Below, piece after piece: positions 12,726 through 24,400 of a stretch of DNA of 64,000 nt (position 1 is its first letter; each line of letters begins with the position of its first letter). The notes under the pieces are model-generated. The model searched no databases. It was given only the letters and a program-made list of their open reading frames with translations, and was not told the origin of the DNA. This stretch comes from Gymnorhina tibicen (Eukaryota > Chordata > Aves > Passeriformes > Artamidae). The position numbers and the translations under genes are program-made. The DNA is taken from positions 1,559,311 through 1,623,310 of the forward strand of contig VXAZ01000560.1 of assembly GCA_013399875.1 (NCBI GenBank). Direction: 5' to 3'.

Positions 12726-14394
12726 GCAACAATCAGTTATTTCAAGAACCATTACAAGTAATAGAGTGTGTCTGTATTCAAATCCTCCCTGAGAAGTGCA
12801 GCTCAATAGGGAAATTTGGGGATTTCAAACTCTGTGCTGGAGTACCTCCCAGTTGCCTCAGAGAAAACAAGAATTCACCTCTCCCTTCCCCAGGGAGCCA
12901 GGAACAGCTGACAAATAATCACACAAGCCAGCAAGCCTTCAGCTGGGAATCACTACCCAAGTCTACTTTGCCTGCAGGAGATCCGAACCAGTAACACCTG
13001 TGAGCTAAATATTGCTTGGCTGGTTCTCTGAGCTGACCTGTACAATGAAAGTAATCTCTTATATTCAGAGGGAGAATATAATATGAGGTTATTTTAGATC
13101 TGACCTTTCAGCCACAAAGCACTTAAGATATGAAATAGGTGGATCAGGGGAAATAATTCATAAGTAGCCAAGTGTTAGTTGAATTTTTTTCTCTTAGGGG
13201 ACCTGAGGTTCTTCAGCAATTCCTTCCAAAATGATGGCTGAATTATGGCAAAACGATTTTCCTCAGATAAGGGACAGTGGATGAGAAGCAAAGTCATTTC
13301 CCATCCTATGAGAAGTAAAACATTGCAACCAGAAAGAGGGAGGAAAAGGGCTGGGGGCAATGAGCTTGCTGGGTCTGCAGGATGACTCTGGAGACCTTCC
13401 CATGAATGCATCCCCACAAATGCTGTATCCAGATCTTTAGTGGACACAGAGCCAAGTGTGACAAAACTTAATATAAAATATTACAATCTTATTGTATATT
13501 GAATAATATCACAAACCAGTGCCTGGCACTGCAGTCATGAGAATAGGAAAACACACACTGGTGAAGTCTTCTACTGACTTCATCTTGACCACATTGGCCA
13601 ATATTTCAGTAATGGTCAGGAGATAAAGCTGAGCAGAAAGACACCTGAAAAAAGTAATTCCCTTCCTGCTGACAGCAGAACCTCTGCCTTGGACAATCTC
13701 TGGCTGCTTGCACACATACTGGGAAGCCCAAGGAGCTTGTATTCCCTTAGCAACCAAAGTTGGCACCTGTGGTATTTGTTTTCAGTGACTGACACCAAGA
13801 GTTTGAACTTACATCTGTTTTACTGAATGATGGTAAAACAGTCTTACTAACTGCAAAAAGCAGCTCTCATTTGGACAATGCCATCCAGATCCTTTGCAGC
13901 TTGTGCTGCCTGTAATTTCACTTCACATCCCACCCAGAAATTACAGGAAACTGCACAGCACAAGAACATGACAAGTCTTGCACAGGCTGGGTCTTGACAG
14001 CTTGACCTATTCCCAGCTTTAAAACTTGCTTATGTAGAAGTTTTCCTAATGTCTTTTATAGTTTGTTCGTAAAGGATTGTCCACGTGGTGCCTTATCACA
14101 AACTGTGGAATGAGTCCAGGAGATGGCAACAACATGAACTGCTGTGGGGGATAACAAGGACTCTGTTATGACTGGGAACGTTTGCAGTACTATAAATAAC
14201 TCTATCAATATTGTGATAATGGCACTTTAAAGAGGTCTATTTTACAAGTGTTGAATGTAAGAGAGACCACAGCTGTGCTCATTAATTCTGAAGTATGCTC
14301 CTCTCTACGTACAATTTGCAGGTGTAACAATAGGAGTGTTGACTCAGTGCAGGTCTAGCTAGTGTTTGGATTAAAAAAAAGGTCACAGTAGCAT
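12726..14394. other. Non-coding stretch, nothing recognised
   Basis: Mixed sequence. A minus-strand segment around 12979-13018 (GGTTCGGATCTC preceded by TTTAGCTCACAGG) vaguely recalls tRNA A- and B-boxes, but the spacing is wrong for a tRNA. Nothing else was recognised. Confidence 0.45.
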
Positions 14395-14660
14395 GATTAG
14401 TTCTTAACGAGTCTTTATTGTGTTTGGCAGAGGGAAGGCAAATGATGATAGTTTAATTGAAAACAATAAAAGTAAAATGGAACTTTGTTACAGAATTTAG
14501 CTATACGTAAATAGCTTCTCCCCCCCAAAGAGCAAGTACCGTAATTGACAGCAGTAGATCTTTTGATAATTAATTGCAGTAAATTATCACTTGGCACAAA
14601 GAAGGCATAATTCTAATTAATTTGCAACCTTTCCAGCATAACACTGAATTGAAAATGGCA
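14395..14660. promoter_or_regulatory. Candidate regulatory block with inverted SOX-like sites
   Basis: TTTATTGT (14414-14421) and ACAATAAA (14463-14470) form an exact 8-bp inverted pair. Their ATTGT/ACAAT cores resemble SOX/HMG-box binding sites. Homeodomain-like words follow (GATAATTAATTGCAG near 14565 and CTAATTAATTTGC near 14614). The whole is A+T-rich and free of recognised repeats. Its regulatory function is inferred only. Confidence 0.28.
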
Positions 14661-15374
14661 CTGCTGTAATTTTTTTGAAGCTAATATAGAACTGGAGTAC
14701 AAACAACATTGTGATGCTTTCTTGTGTTTCCCTTGTTTGGAGTTGAACTGGGGTGATTCGGCCCTCTCCACACAATTGCTGTACCTCACAGGGATGACCC
14801 AAATGGGCAGGAGTTTTCTGCACAGTCAGGATTAATCTGCCACAGCATGGGATAATATAATTATGTACAGAGATCCAGGCAGAGAACGGGTTCAGCTGGG
14901 GCTTGTCTGGGACATCAGTGCCTTGATTTGAAGACATTCAGGGCTGCAAAGTGTCCCTTTCACTGTCCTTTAAATCTAGGCTTCGTTAAAAGTGAAGGTT
15001 TGTGGTAATGTGAACAGGCCAGACTGTTTAAACTGAGCTCAGAACTGCAATGTCTGTCAAATCCATCAGTTAACTTACAAATGAATTTTTTTACCTCTGG
15101 GAACACAAATCCCCCTTGGCAACTGCAGGGCCAAGCTATATGGCAAGTCCTCTTGAGGAGGTGTGATGGAAGGAGGTCTGTGGAGGTAGCCAGCTCACAG
15201 CACTGGCAGCTTTTAACTCTAAGGACTGCTGAGATGCAATGGCCAACAAATCTGTCTTAAGCAGGATGCGCGGTGAGTGCTTATGGATGAGGTGCTGTTC
15301 CTCTCTTATCATAACCAGAGTTCACAGCGAAGCTCCCCAGCTAATGATTTGTTAATGGAATTAAGATCTTGGCC
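14661..15374. other. Non-coding stretch, nothing recognised
   Basis: Mixed-composition sequence between the candidate regulatory block and the MIR remnant. The 106-codon minus-strand open frame at 14617-14937 has no recognisable domain. Confidence 0.45.
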
Positions 15375-15555
15375 CCAATCTGTGACTTTGCAAACAGCCC
15401 ACAACTCTTCTGTGCCTCAAAACTTCTCAGTGTCCCTGGGAGATAATATTTACCTCCCGCACATCAGTGTTGTGAGAATAAATTAACTTTGGGAGAGTAT
15501 GTTGAGCTCCTTGGAAAACAGTTACTAAATAAGTGCAAGTATTATCATATATTAA
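15375..15555 (+). mobile_element. MIR-type (CORE-SINE) remnant
   Basis: The order of words follows the central and 3' parts of the MIR consensus: CTGTGACTTTG, then TCTGTGCCTCA, then GGGAGATAATATTTACCTCC, then GTTGTGAGAATAAATTAA, then GAGCTCCTTGGAAAACAGT and AAGTGCAAGTATTATCAT. These correspond to the 'tgtgacctt...tctgtgcctcag...ataatagtacctacctca...gttgtgaggattaaatga...agtaagtgctcaataaatg' backbone. Because several ordered blocks match across 180 bp, chance is unlikely. The copy is old and diverged, as expected for an amniote-wide SINE. Confidence 0.72.
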
Positions 15556-16080
15556 ATCAGATCAGCTATTAAAAACAAGAACAAGTCCTCAGATCTGTAG
15601 TCTTCGCTACATCAGTTTCTCCCTCCTTTGCTGATTACTGTTAGCCTTGATAATAATGAACTCAAAGACGATATTAACAGCCTAACCTATACTATGATTT
15701 AATCTTGATTGCCACAGATCAAGGTTTGATTTAATTGCTCTAGAATTAATTAGGAAGAGAAACAAGTTATAAAAAAGAATTTTCTCTCTAAATAAAGAAA
15801 CTGTTTACATTCAATTGGAGTTCATGTTAGAACAAATCATTAAGCTATAAAAGATTACATCTGGGCTAGAATTAAAGTCAAGCCGATTCATTAACCCAAA
15901 TGGTAGCCCAGAGATTACTAACATGGTATTTCTGCTTTGGTGATCAAAGGATCAAGGATACATGACCAGATGACCCTAATTGAAGAAACCTCCACTGAAT
16001 TTTGTAAATGAACTTGAAAGTACTCCGAAGATAGTTGTGTCAACGTGGAGAATAAATTTATCCTAGTAGCCTTACTTTAT
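15556..16080. promoter_or_regulatory. Candidate conserved non-coding / enhancer-like block
   Basis: This A+T-rich block directly follows the MIR remnant. It carries homeodomain-like AGAATTAATTAGG (near 15743), a TGATCAAAGG word at 15941-15950 that matches the TCF/LEF core CTTTGATC read on the minus strand, and repeated ATCAAGG words (15716 and 15951). No long open frame or younger repeat interrupts it. Function is inferred from motif density alone. Confidence 0.3.
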
Positions 16081-17529
16081 ACATAAGGAAAAGGAAAGAA
16101 AAGATAATGGCAATATGACAATACTTTATGAAGTACATAAAGCAAGAATATTTTCCTTGAGTTATGGAGGAACCTTATCCAAATTGTTTATAGTTGTCTG
16201 TTAAGGATTTTGAAATAAAGGGAATTTACAGTCAAAAACTTAGTTGCTATTGCCCTGTCAATGACCTCATCACACCTGACCTATAGGGAGTATCTTCTGC
16301 TGGGCTAGCCCATAAATCAGCCTGCAGGCAAGGCCTTTCCCTCAAAAGCTGAATTAGGTATGATAGTTTTATTGTGTGAGCTACTGTTCACCGGGGACTG
16401 AGTAGAATCTGCTGGCTGTATTTCACTCCAGAGTGCAGGATAGATGAACTCCAGCCTTGGTCCCAGTGGGGAAGGTCCAAGTCTGTGCCTCACTGAACCC
16501 CTGAACCTACAGACTCTCAACTCATCATTGGGAAGAGCTGCAGATGCTTTGTCAAGGTAATGCTTGGAAGTATAAGCTCAGTTTGTTTCAAGTTTTAAAT
16601 AAAAAGGATTCACTTAAATGCTGGAAAATAATAGCAGTGTGACTTCTTTTGAAAGCCTGGTATAGACATCAGTGAAATCCCATGTATCTCTCTGTGGACA
16701 ATCAAGAGTCACTGAGCGTAGGAACTTCCTGAAGAGGGAGACTATGATTCTTGTTAGAAAGGGGAGGAATTGGATGTGATAAGTAGCGATGGACAAACTT
16801 CAAAAGGTTCAGGGCTTGTGCTTGTTTAGGATAATTGTCCGGGAGCTTTGATGCATATCCAAAGTTCATCTGGACCTCCTGGGCCGGTAAATATTGGGAT
16901 GGAAATCTTGCAAGAACAGGCTCTCTCAAGAGGTTTTTTCTCTTTTGGTATTTTGGGCAAGTAGTTTCTTGTCACACTAGAGATACAACAAAAATAGTAA
17001 TGACAAGACATAAGACCTGTTCTTTAAGAGTACTTCATCAAGTCTAAATCAAGAATAAATATAAAATCTTCTCTTAAAATGCTTTCCACATCTCCAGACC
17101 TTCTTGTGGTTAAGAGGGACAAACTTTTAAAGTAAATGGGGAGAAATATGTCCCACTTCTTTCTGAGGCTTAACTGTGCTACAGACCTTTTCAGCTGGGT
17201 ATTGCTGTCATTTAATCTACTTTGATTCAATTGCTTTTATGTATAACATACATAACAATGCTGCAGAGATTTTTGGATAAATGAGATGCAGATCAAGGTA
17301 GCAGGAATACTGGCATCCTCTGAAATGTTGTTTGTGTACATGGCCATTAAATGAAATAAACCCTAACTTCCAAAGGCCAGCTTTCCATTAAATCTCATGT
17401 ATGTTTGAGAAAGTTTTTGTATGTATATTTACCCATGTACATTTCCCTAGCTCTCCATAGGCACAAAGTAGATTATAGCTGCTGAACTGTTTCAACTGGT
17501 TTTGTTGGAGTGGTTTTGGTTGACCCACT
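16081..17529. other. Non-coding stretch, nothing recognised
   Basis: Mixed, A+T-leaning DNA. Only short open frames (75 codons or fewer) occur, and none has a recognisable domain. Confidence 0.5.
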
Positions 17530-17596
17530 AAAAATATAGTTATAACTAAAATATATATAATATATATAATGTAGTATAACTAAAATATAGTTCTAC
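17530..17596. repeat. TA-rich short tandem duplication
   Basis: The 15-mer TATAACTAAAATATA occurs at 17541-17555 and again at 17575-17589. The 34-bp offset spans an (AT)n-like core, giving an imperfect two-copy tandem repeat. Confidence 0.7.
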
Positions 17597-19439
17597 AGAA
17601 TAAAATTTCCTTGGATGATAAGGAGTGGGCTCCTGAGGCTGGTAGAGGGATCTGGCCTCTCTCTCAGGCTGGAGCAACAGAAAGTGGGCACCCTTCTGAG
17701 AGTTCTTTCCAGGACTGGCTGGAGATGAATCAGTAGGTTCAGTTAGGTTTGTTTTTGGAAATGTGACCAAACTCCTGAAGCCAGGGATGACCTTCCTGTA
17801 TGTTTGTTTTACTACTGGCAAACAGTTAAAGTCCTCACCATTTCTGAAACACCAGCTTAGGCAGAGGAGAGTTTCCTGTGACCGAGTAACCTTGGAGGAC
17901 ACCTAAACCTGAGGCTCAGGCCTGGTGCCAAGGCACGGGGTAGCACTTGCTCCCCTCAGCATTCGGTGCAGACATTGAGCACAGAACCTGCCTTGTAAAA
18001 GCATGCAGTGTTTCAGAGAAAGTACAGTAAAACAGACCTATTGATTAAACTCGCCACTGTTTCAGGTACAGGTGTTATTTTCAGGGTTGGAGAGGAAGTG
18101 GTGCCCTCTGCCCTGCCTCTCAGAGAAAGGATAAAACCAGTAACATTTCCACTGTGGGTAGCACAGGCTGGTGGGAAAGGCTGGAATGAAGGTTCTCCCC
18201 TATGATGGCTGGGGGAGAGGAACTTGGTTCCTCCAGATAGGAGCTGCAGGGGCAGATGCCCCAGATGAAATGTTGCCACTCCTTTTCCCTAAAGACCAGT
18301 ATGAAATAATGATGGGGAAAGTTGATGGCTGAAAGGCTTAAAAATACTGGTTAATCTTTTGGCCAGCTCACTTATGGAACCATAAGCACTTTAAGTGAGT
18401 CACAGCAGCACATGGCAACTAGGATGGAAGCAAGACCTGGGGAGGGACTTCCTTTGAAGACCACACTGGTCACAACCAAACCGACTTCTTTTCACAACAG
18501 AATAAAAAACCCTCATGTCTTTTATGGGGTGAGCTTTGAAGAGCTCTGAGAAGGACCTCAGCAGGTGGGGTTCACTGCTGAGCAGGAGCTGGGAGCTGAT
18601 CTGTAAGACGAGACTTTGTGGTTCCTCAGTGCTGGGAAAGAGGCCAAAGCCCTTTGGAACCCACAGCTAACAACTCCTAACCTGTAGTCCAGCATTACCC
18701 CTACATGGACACGGTATCACTTAACCATTGGTTAGTTATTCTGAATGTTTGTAAGAAGCTGTAGCCTGCTATTTCCATCTACCTCACAGGCTGAAGTCGT
18801 TGCTGCCTGCGTGTCTGAGACAGTGCACCTGGCCGTGTTCCTCTCCCAGGGCAGCCAGTGACTTAATCCAGCTCCAAGTCCATGGGAGTGTCTCTGTTGA
18901 CTCCAGCAGAATCTGGCCAGGGTTTTGGGGACCTGGCAAAGCACATGGAGAGCAGCACACTGGGCTCTCCCAATGAGCACTGCAGCTCCTGTGTGCTGAG
19001 GGAGATACTGTATGCCCAAGGAGCACAGTTTGGCCTCTTCATAGTAGCAACATCTAAACATGGGATGGCAAGTAAATAAACCCATACGAACCCAGCCAAC
19101 GCACACAGCAAAAATTACCATCCTGTTCAGGAAGCAACAAATCAGGTCACACATCGTTGTCAGAACTATTTAAATTGTCATTGGCCATGTCACCCTTTCT
19201 TTTTTTAGCTGCCTCAGTAAGCCACGTTTTGGCATCTTTGTACTCCGATGGATATATCTTCAGTAGTGCACATGAAATCTAATGTGTTGATAACTTGGGG
19301 AATAAATTTGCATCCAACACTCCATTATTTTTATCTTGTTTTTCTCTTCAACCAAGTCACAAAAAGTCTACACTTCAATCTCCAAGTATTCCAGAACGGT
19401 ACAGCAGAATTAGGCAAATTAATTACATATTGACATAAC
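17597..19439. other. Non-coding stretch, nothing recognised
   Basis: Mixed composition, slightly G+C-richer around 18540-18960. A 140-codon minus-strand open frame at 18732-19154 overlaps two other minus-strand open frames and one on the plus strand. Multi-frame openness of this kind points to composition rather than coding. Confidence 0.5.
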
Positions 19440-19530
19440 AGCACTAAGAATAGCGATCTCTACAGAGCTTTGCAAAAAGAGGCTTTTCTACAGATGGAAA
19501 AACTTAGACACAGAGTTAAAGTTAGTTCTG
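19440..19530 (-). mobile_element. MIR-type SINE remnant (reverse orientation)
   Basis: CTTTTCTACAGATGGAAAAA followed by ACTTAGACACAGAGTTAAAG parallels the reverse-complement MIR core 'ttttacagatgaggaaactgaggcacagagaggttaag'. Upstream, CACTAAGAATAGCG and GAGCTTTGCAAA fit the preceding 'cactgttctaagcgctttacaa' portion. It is diverged and partial. Confidence 0.5.
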
Positions 19531-19867
19531 TAAAAAACCCCCACAAGACAAAAACAAGTAATTCAAAGTGTCTGCTCATGTAATCAGGCTTGGTTCCTTA
19601 GTTGTTTTTTTCCCTAGTGTTGGCTTTTGGCTGCCCCAAATTTGTCAAATAGACCCTGGAAACTGGTGGGGAGGTGAGAAGATAAATCTTGCACAGAGTT
19701 TCAGGCATTCAAGGGATAAGACTGGCTGAGGTGCTTAAATACCAGATCTAACCAACATCCAACTGAGGCCTTTAATGGGATCAAGGCAGCAGCTCATCAC
19801 TGGGAGGGCTTTGGTTTGCTGCCATCCAAGAATAGGCGCAGAGCAGAAGATCACCCTTGTCCTCACA
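19531..19867. other. Non-coding stretch, nothing recognised
   Basis: Short interval between the MIR remnant and the poly-C tract. It has no distinctive content. Confidence 0.45.
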
Positions 19868-19911
19868 CCCCCCCCCCCCNNNNNNNAACCCTCCCCCCCC
19901 CCCCCCCCCCC
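19868..19911. repeat. Poly-C homopolymer tract with an assembly gap (7 Ns)
   Basis: Twelve Cs (19868-19879) are followed by seven unknown bases (19880-19886), AACCCT, and then nineteen Cs (19893-19911). Homopolymer C/G runs are hard to sequence, so both the length of this tract and the short gap should be treated as unresolved. On the minus strand it is a G-run able in principle to form G-quadruplex structure. Confidence 0.9.
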
Positions 19912-21429
19912 GCCCAGAGGCAGGTCAGTGAAGAACAGAGATGTACGGAGCCAAACTGACACACAATATTTGTTACCAGTGAGTTTCTAGCTTTGCATGA
20001 GTGGGTCTATTCCTTATTTCATCTTCCCCCAAGGCAGCCCCCTTTTCCACTCTCGGAAATCAGAGACAGCAAGTGAGGTGAGATGCTGACTGCCATTGTC
20101 CCATTCTGTGCTAAATTATACTTCCCTATTTTAGGTACTAAATGGGCAATTGGAATGAAGTTCTTGTCTTCTTGGTGTTTCTGACCTGTTCGGTGTGCTG
20201 GAGTTCCTTTGGCAAAGGGACAGGTAATGTACCCACCAACTAGTGAAGGGCACCCAGTGAGAGCTCTCATGTTTTCTTAAAAAATAATCCTGTTGGTAAT
20301 CATACAGATAGCAGAGTCAAACTTTAAAATCTTTCCATCCCTGCAGGGAACAGGTCTGTAGAGGTGCTCCCTGTGTGGAGCAGGATGGGTCAGTCCCAGT
20401 GCCTCTTCAGTTTGGGGCCTCTTCAAGAGCTATGGTAGGGTTTTGTGAGGTGGGAATCCCACCACCAGATCTCACACCAGCCACTGACAGCTGCAAAATG
20501 CTGGCTGGGTCTTTCAATGCAAGCCAGTTCACAGCTGGGCAGTATTCCTTACATTTGTCTCAAAAAAATCTGAAGTATCTTGGGAGAGGAATCTGCATGT
20601 TATGCAGGAGGAGAGACAGGGGGCTCCTCTGCCAGCCCTCAGAGCACTCACCTTCCACACACAGCCACCCTGTCATGGCAGGGCTGGTTAGGCAGGGGAC
20701 TATCTCTGCTCCTGCCAAAATGTGAAGCTGGGCAAAGAACCTTTCCCTTTGCCTTGAGAAAGCCAGTGGATGGCTGATCTCAGCTAGCTGTCTGGTGACT
20801 TCTTTATTTCTCAAGATAATGGTGTTTCCAGGTGTGATAAGTAATCAACCCATTTCCTGAAGGTAGCTGAAAGTTGGGAGTGTTAGTAATGAGGGAAGTC
20901 CAGACTCAGTTTTACAGCTGCAGTATTTTACGCAATGTTTGTAACACAGTCTGAGGAAAATCTGTAGCTGAGAGAAACAGGAGACTTTTCTGTCTCTAAA
21001 GTGAGATGTGTACCAAATATGCAGTCATTGCAGCTGATTTTAAAGATTTTCTGAAATACGTGAGTTGTATATTCTCAAATATTCAGCATTTATTGTCAAC
21101 TTTTTGAAACTTCAGTAAATCTTTTGTGAGAATTTTGCTATTTGGCCTCCAAAGCTGCTGGGGGAGATGTGCAGAGTCCTAAAGGACAGATGAATATGAG
21201 CTACCCTGGAATACCAAAAATAATATTTTAAGGTATCTTAACCGGAAATGCTGAAAAGAATCATGTTAGTTGTAAGGAACCTGAAAAATCAACCCATGCA
21301 TTTTAGCACCTGCAGGAACTTTTAAACCCCACACCTAAAACCCCTGGCCTTGATTACAGATATCTGATGAGTCAACGTATTCAATCTTTGGTCAAAAGGT
21401 CACTCCACTGAATTCGAAAACACCCATAA
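19912..21429. other. Non-coding stretch, nothing recognised
   Basis: Mixed composition. A 116-codon plus-strand open frame (20375-20725) overlaps an 84-codon one on the minus strand, and neither has a recognisable domain. Confidence 0.5.
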
Positions 21430-21444
21430 TTTTTTTTTTTTTTT
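21430..21444. repeat. T15 homopolymer
   Basis: A run of fifteen Ts. It could be the reversed poly(A) of an old retrocopy inserted on the minus strand, but no gene-like body was recognised at higher coordinates and no target-site duplication was confirmed. Confidence 0.8.
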
Positions 21445-24400
21445 AACACATGGAATATTACCGTAGCTGTTACTCTGCTCTTCTGAATAGCATCAATTGT
21501 AATACTGTAACAATCTGTGGGCGTGAGGTTTTGCAGCTGGCTGCCTGGTTTGAGCTCCTTGGAGCTGCAGGCCTGCAGTAGAGACAAGTCCAGGCTCTGC
21601 CACTGGCTCAGGAAGATCTCCAGACAGCCATCAGAGATGGTGTGACTCGGTGTGACAGACAGTAGTGGGTGTCTGCAGTAAAGATGTAGGTGTCAAAAAT
21701 ATTAATTAAGATAGAAAAGCACCTGTTCCAAACTGATAGCTTGAGCTGGAGATGGTGAGATAATGCCAGGTGATTGCATTGTACCCCAAGGGAGTGATCC
21801 TGCGATGGGCAAGATGAATTCCTCCCTGGAAGTGCCCCTCTCTTCCTTGACTGCCAAGGCAGCTGTTTCAGAGTTGACATCTAGATGTTAGGCAGTAAAA
21901 TGTAACTGAGGTGAATCCACCCTTCATGCCCACATGTGATGTGCTGTCTTTGTACATGGAATGTGCATGTGATGCAAGACCTTAACAGAGATCTACAAGC
22001 AAGGTTAAAGCACAGTCCAGTAATTACAAAGATCACAACTCCTAGGATGTGGATACTACCCCTCTCACAGCCTGGGCGTGTGAACCTTGGAAAAGTAATC
22101 ATGGGCGGGATTTTTCAGGGTGTTCAGGTGTGAAATCGTGTCTGTTTCAAGTGATTCGTCCAGCTTGTTGTCAATCCTGTAGGCATCTAAACGCTGCTAG
22201 GATTCTTGCCCTTAAAACTGTCTCCACTTGCCTGTTTCCAACACAGGGATAGCCCCTACCTGCTGGGCAGGATTACTGTCTCTAGTGCTTTGAGGTCTCT
22301 GGGTGGCTGATGCTGCTGGTTAAAAGTGCAGGCTGGTCATGAATTTCAGATTGTCTTGCACGTGGCGCAGTGCAGACAGCACAGCCCCCGGGCCCCGCTG
22401 TGCCGAGCACCGCCACAACCAACTTCAGACTGCAGCGACAAAATTCGTAGCGCCAACTGGTCTGTGAGATCAGCTGCTCCCTTCCTCCTGGCTTCTTGCT
22501 CCTTCTGCTGTGTGACTCAAAGGCCTGACAGCAGCACCCAGGAAGTACTTACTCTGGTCTCTGTTGTACCAGCACCAAAACATTTGCTCTGTTCCTTAAA
22601 ATGCAGCTTCTGAAGAGAAAAAAAACCAGTTTTCCCTGTGTTGCTGGCATCTAGCTTGAGCACTGCACAGAGCAGGCAGGGGGATGCGAGTGGGAGCGTC
22701 TGTGCACTGCTGGAGCCTCCCAGTCAGTTGCCCATCTCTCCCAGTAGAGGATGCTAAAGCGCGATTGTTTTCAGCAATTTTAAGGAAGTGGAAGATTTTA
22801 TCAGGGGAAATCCGAGGTGGTAAGAAGGGTTCTGGGGCTCAGTGCTGCAGGGGAACATACTGCAAACATCCTGAAAATCCTGTGGACCAGTTTGGTCTTG
22901 TATTGTTTTATTAACAACTTGAATAGTAACGGGGTTAGAGGTTATGTGGGTTTTCAGGATTTTTAAGCAAGCCTATGTTTACTTGTGTATTTCTGCAGTC
23001 CTTACAGCTCAAGCACAGCACCACTTCACACTCTCTTCCTGTGCCATTTCCTGACTCTCTCGCCATCACAGAGCTCCTCACCTTCATTTCCATACCATAT
23101 CTATACCATATTTCCTGACCTCTGTTCAGGCCAGTCAGACATTCGAGGTAAGTAATTTGGAAAGAGATATTTAACAAGAGTTGAAGCTTTCTGGTTGCTT
23201 TTGAAATGTGCAGAAATGTGTATTACTAGAAACAAAGCAGCATTTTGCCTGTAAATGCTGCTAAAGTTCAGATATGTTTAAGCTCTGGATGCTCTCTGGA
23301 GCCAGGAGAGGAAATGTTTCTGGAGTGGGAAGTGTAGGCTCAGATATACATTTCCCTGGAATTTAGGAAAATTACTGGGAGTTTGGCATAGTCTTTACTT
23401 CCATTAGAATTTTTCTGAGGACTTCTGTGGCAGCCAATATAATTCACTCTGAAATGAAACTTTAAAGTCCAGGGATTCATCTGGAAGTTCTTAATAAAAA
23501 CAATAAACATACAAACTTACACTCACTTCTTCTAGTTAGAAAAATTGCCTATATTTTTTCAGTTGGATACTTTTTGTACTTCTACAGCTGAAAAGTCTTT
23601 TTTCCCCCCTCTTTTAAGAAAAAAGACAAGTTATGAGTCTCTTTAGGAGACTTCTGGGATCCACTGTAATGACACCATTTGGTTCCCAGCATCCAGGCCT
23701 TTAGTCCTGCACTGATGTGCCTTAGGAAACATGCACAAGGTGCTGTCTTCACAGACAATTTAGAACAAAGCATATTTTGGGAAAAGGATGTACAGAAAGA
23801 CAAAAGATTTCTCTGGATCCCATGTCTGGTATGTGGACAGGCTCGGAGGAGAACTTGATGCTTCATCAAGGGCTGGGTCTGCTGGACCATTATTGCTCCA
23901 CATTAATACATTCATCAGTTATACACCAGGGCTGTCGGATATAACACCACCACCTCCCCCCTTCCTAAATTCCTGAAGGCAAACATAACATATGTTGTCA
24001 GGGATCCAGCGCTGATGTTGCCTTGTCCCTGACTGATGCAGTTCCTTGGGTCAGGAGTATATCCTGGGACAGTGAGGAATGCATCAAGATATATGGATGG
24101 GTTTGTGTTCTTCAAAGTCCTTGGACTAGAGTCAAATTGCCTGGAGGGAACTTTTAAGAGTCTTTTAGTCTCTTTTAAGAAGAGAGATTCTGCAAATATT
24201 ACCGGGTTTGCAGTTTTCTTGCACTGACTGTATTGGGTTTTCTTGGATTCTCCAGAGATGATGTCTATTTGGTGCACACTGCAAGCAGCCACCACAGAGG
24301 CTACTTAATAAACAGAGATGTATCCCCGGCTCTCTGGAGAGCATGCTCATCAAACTGGGCTTTCTTCTTCACCCACCTTGGAAAAAGGTTATCAACAGGA

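Noticed and set aside
12970..13020. Minus-strand tRNA/SINE-like A-box and B-box words
   Set aside because: The boxes are only about 28 bases apart start to start, too close for a tRNA, and no SINE body was recognised.
18732..19154. 140-codon minus-strand open frame with hydrophobic and cysteine-rich start
   Set aside because: Three further frames are open over the same bases and no known family is recognisable.
21430..21600. Processed pseudogene with reversed poly(A) (T15)
   Set aside because: The adjacent sequence has no recognisable gene body and no target-site duplication was confirmed.
22820..22940. Possible CR1 body words (GTTTTATTAACAACTTGAAT)
   Set aside because: Only one short word resembles the CR1 RT-distal region; neighbouring segments do not follow the element.
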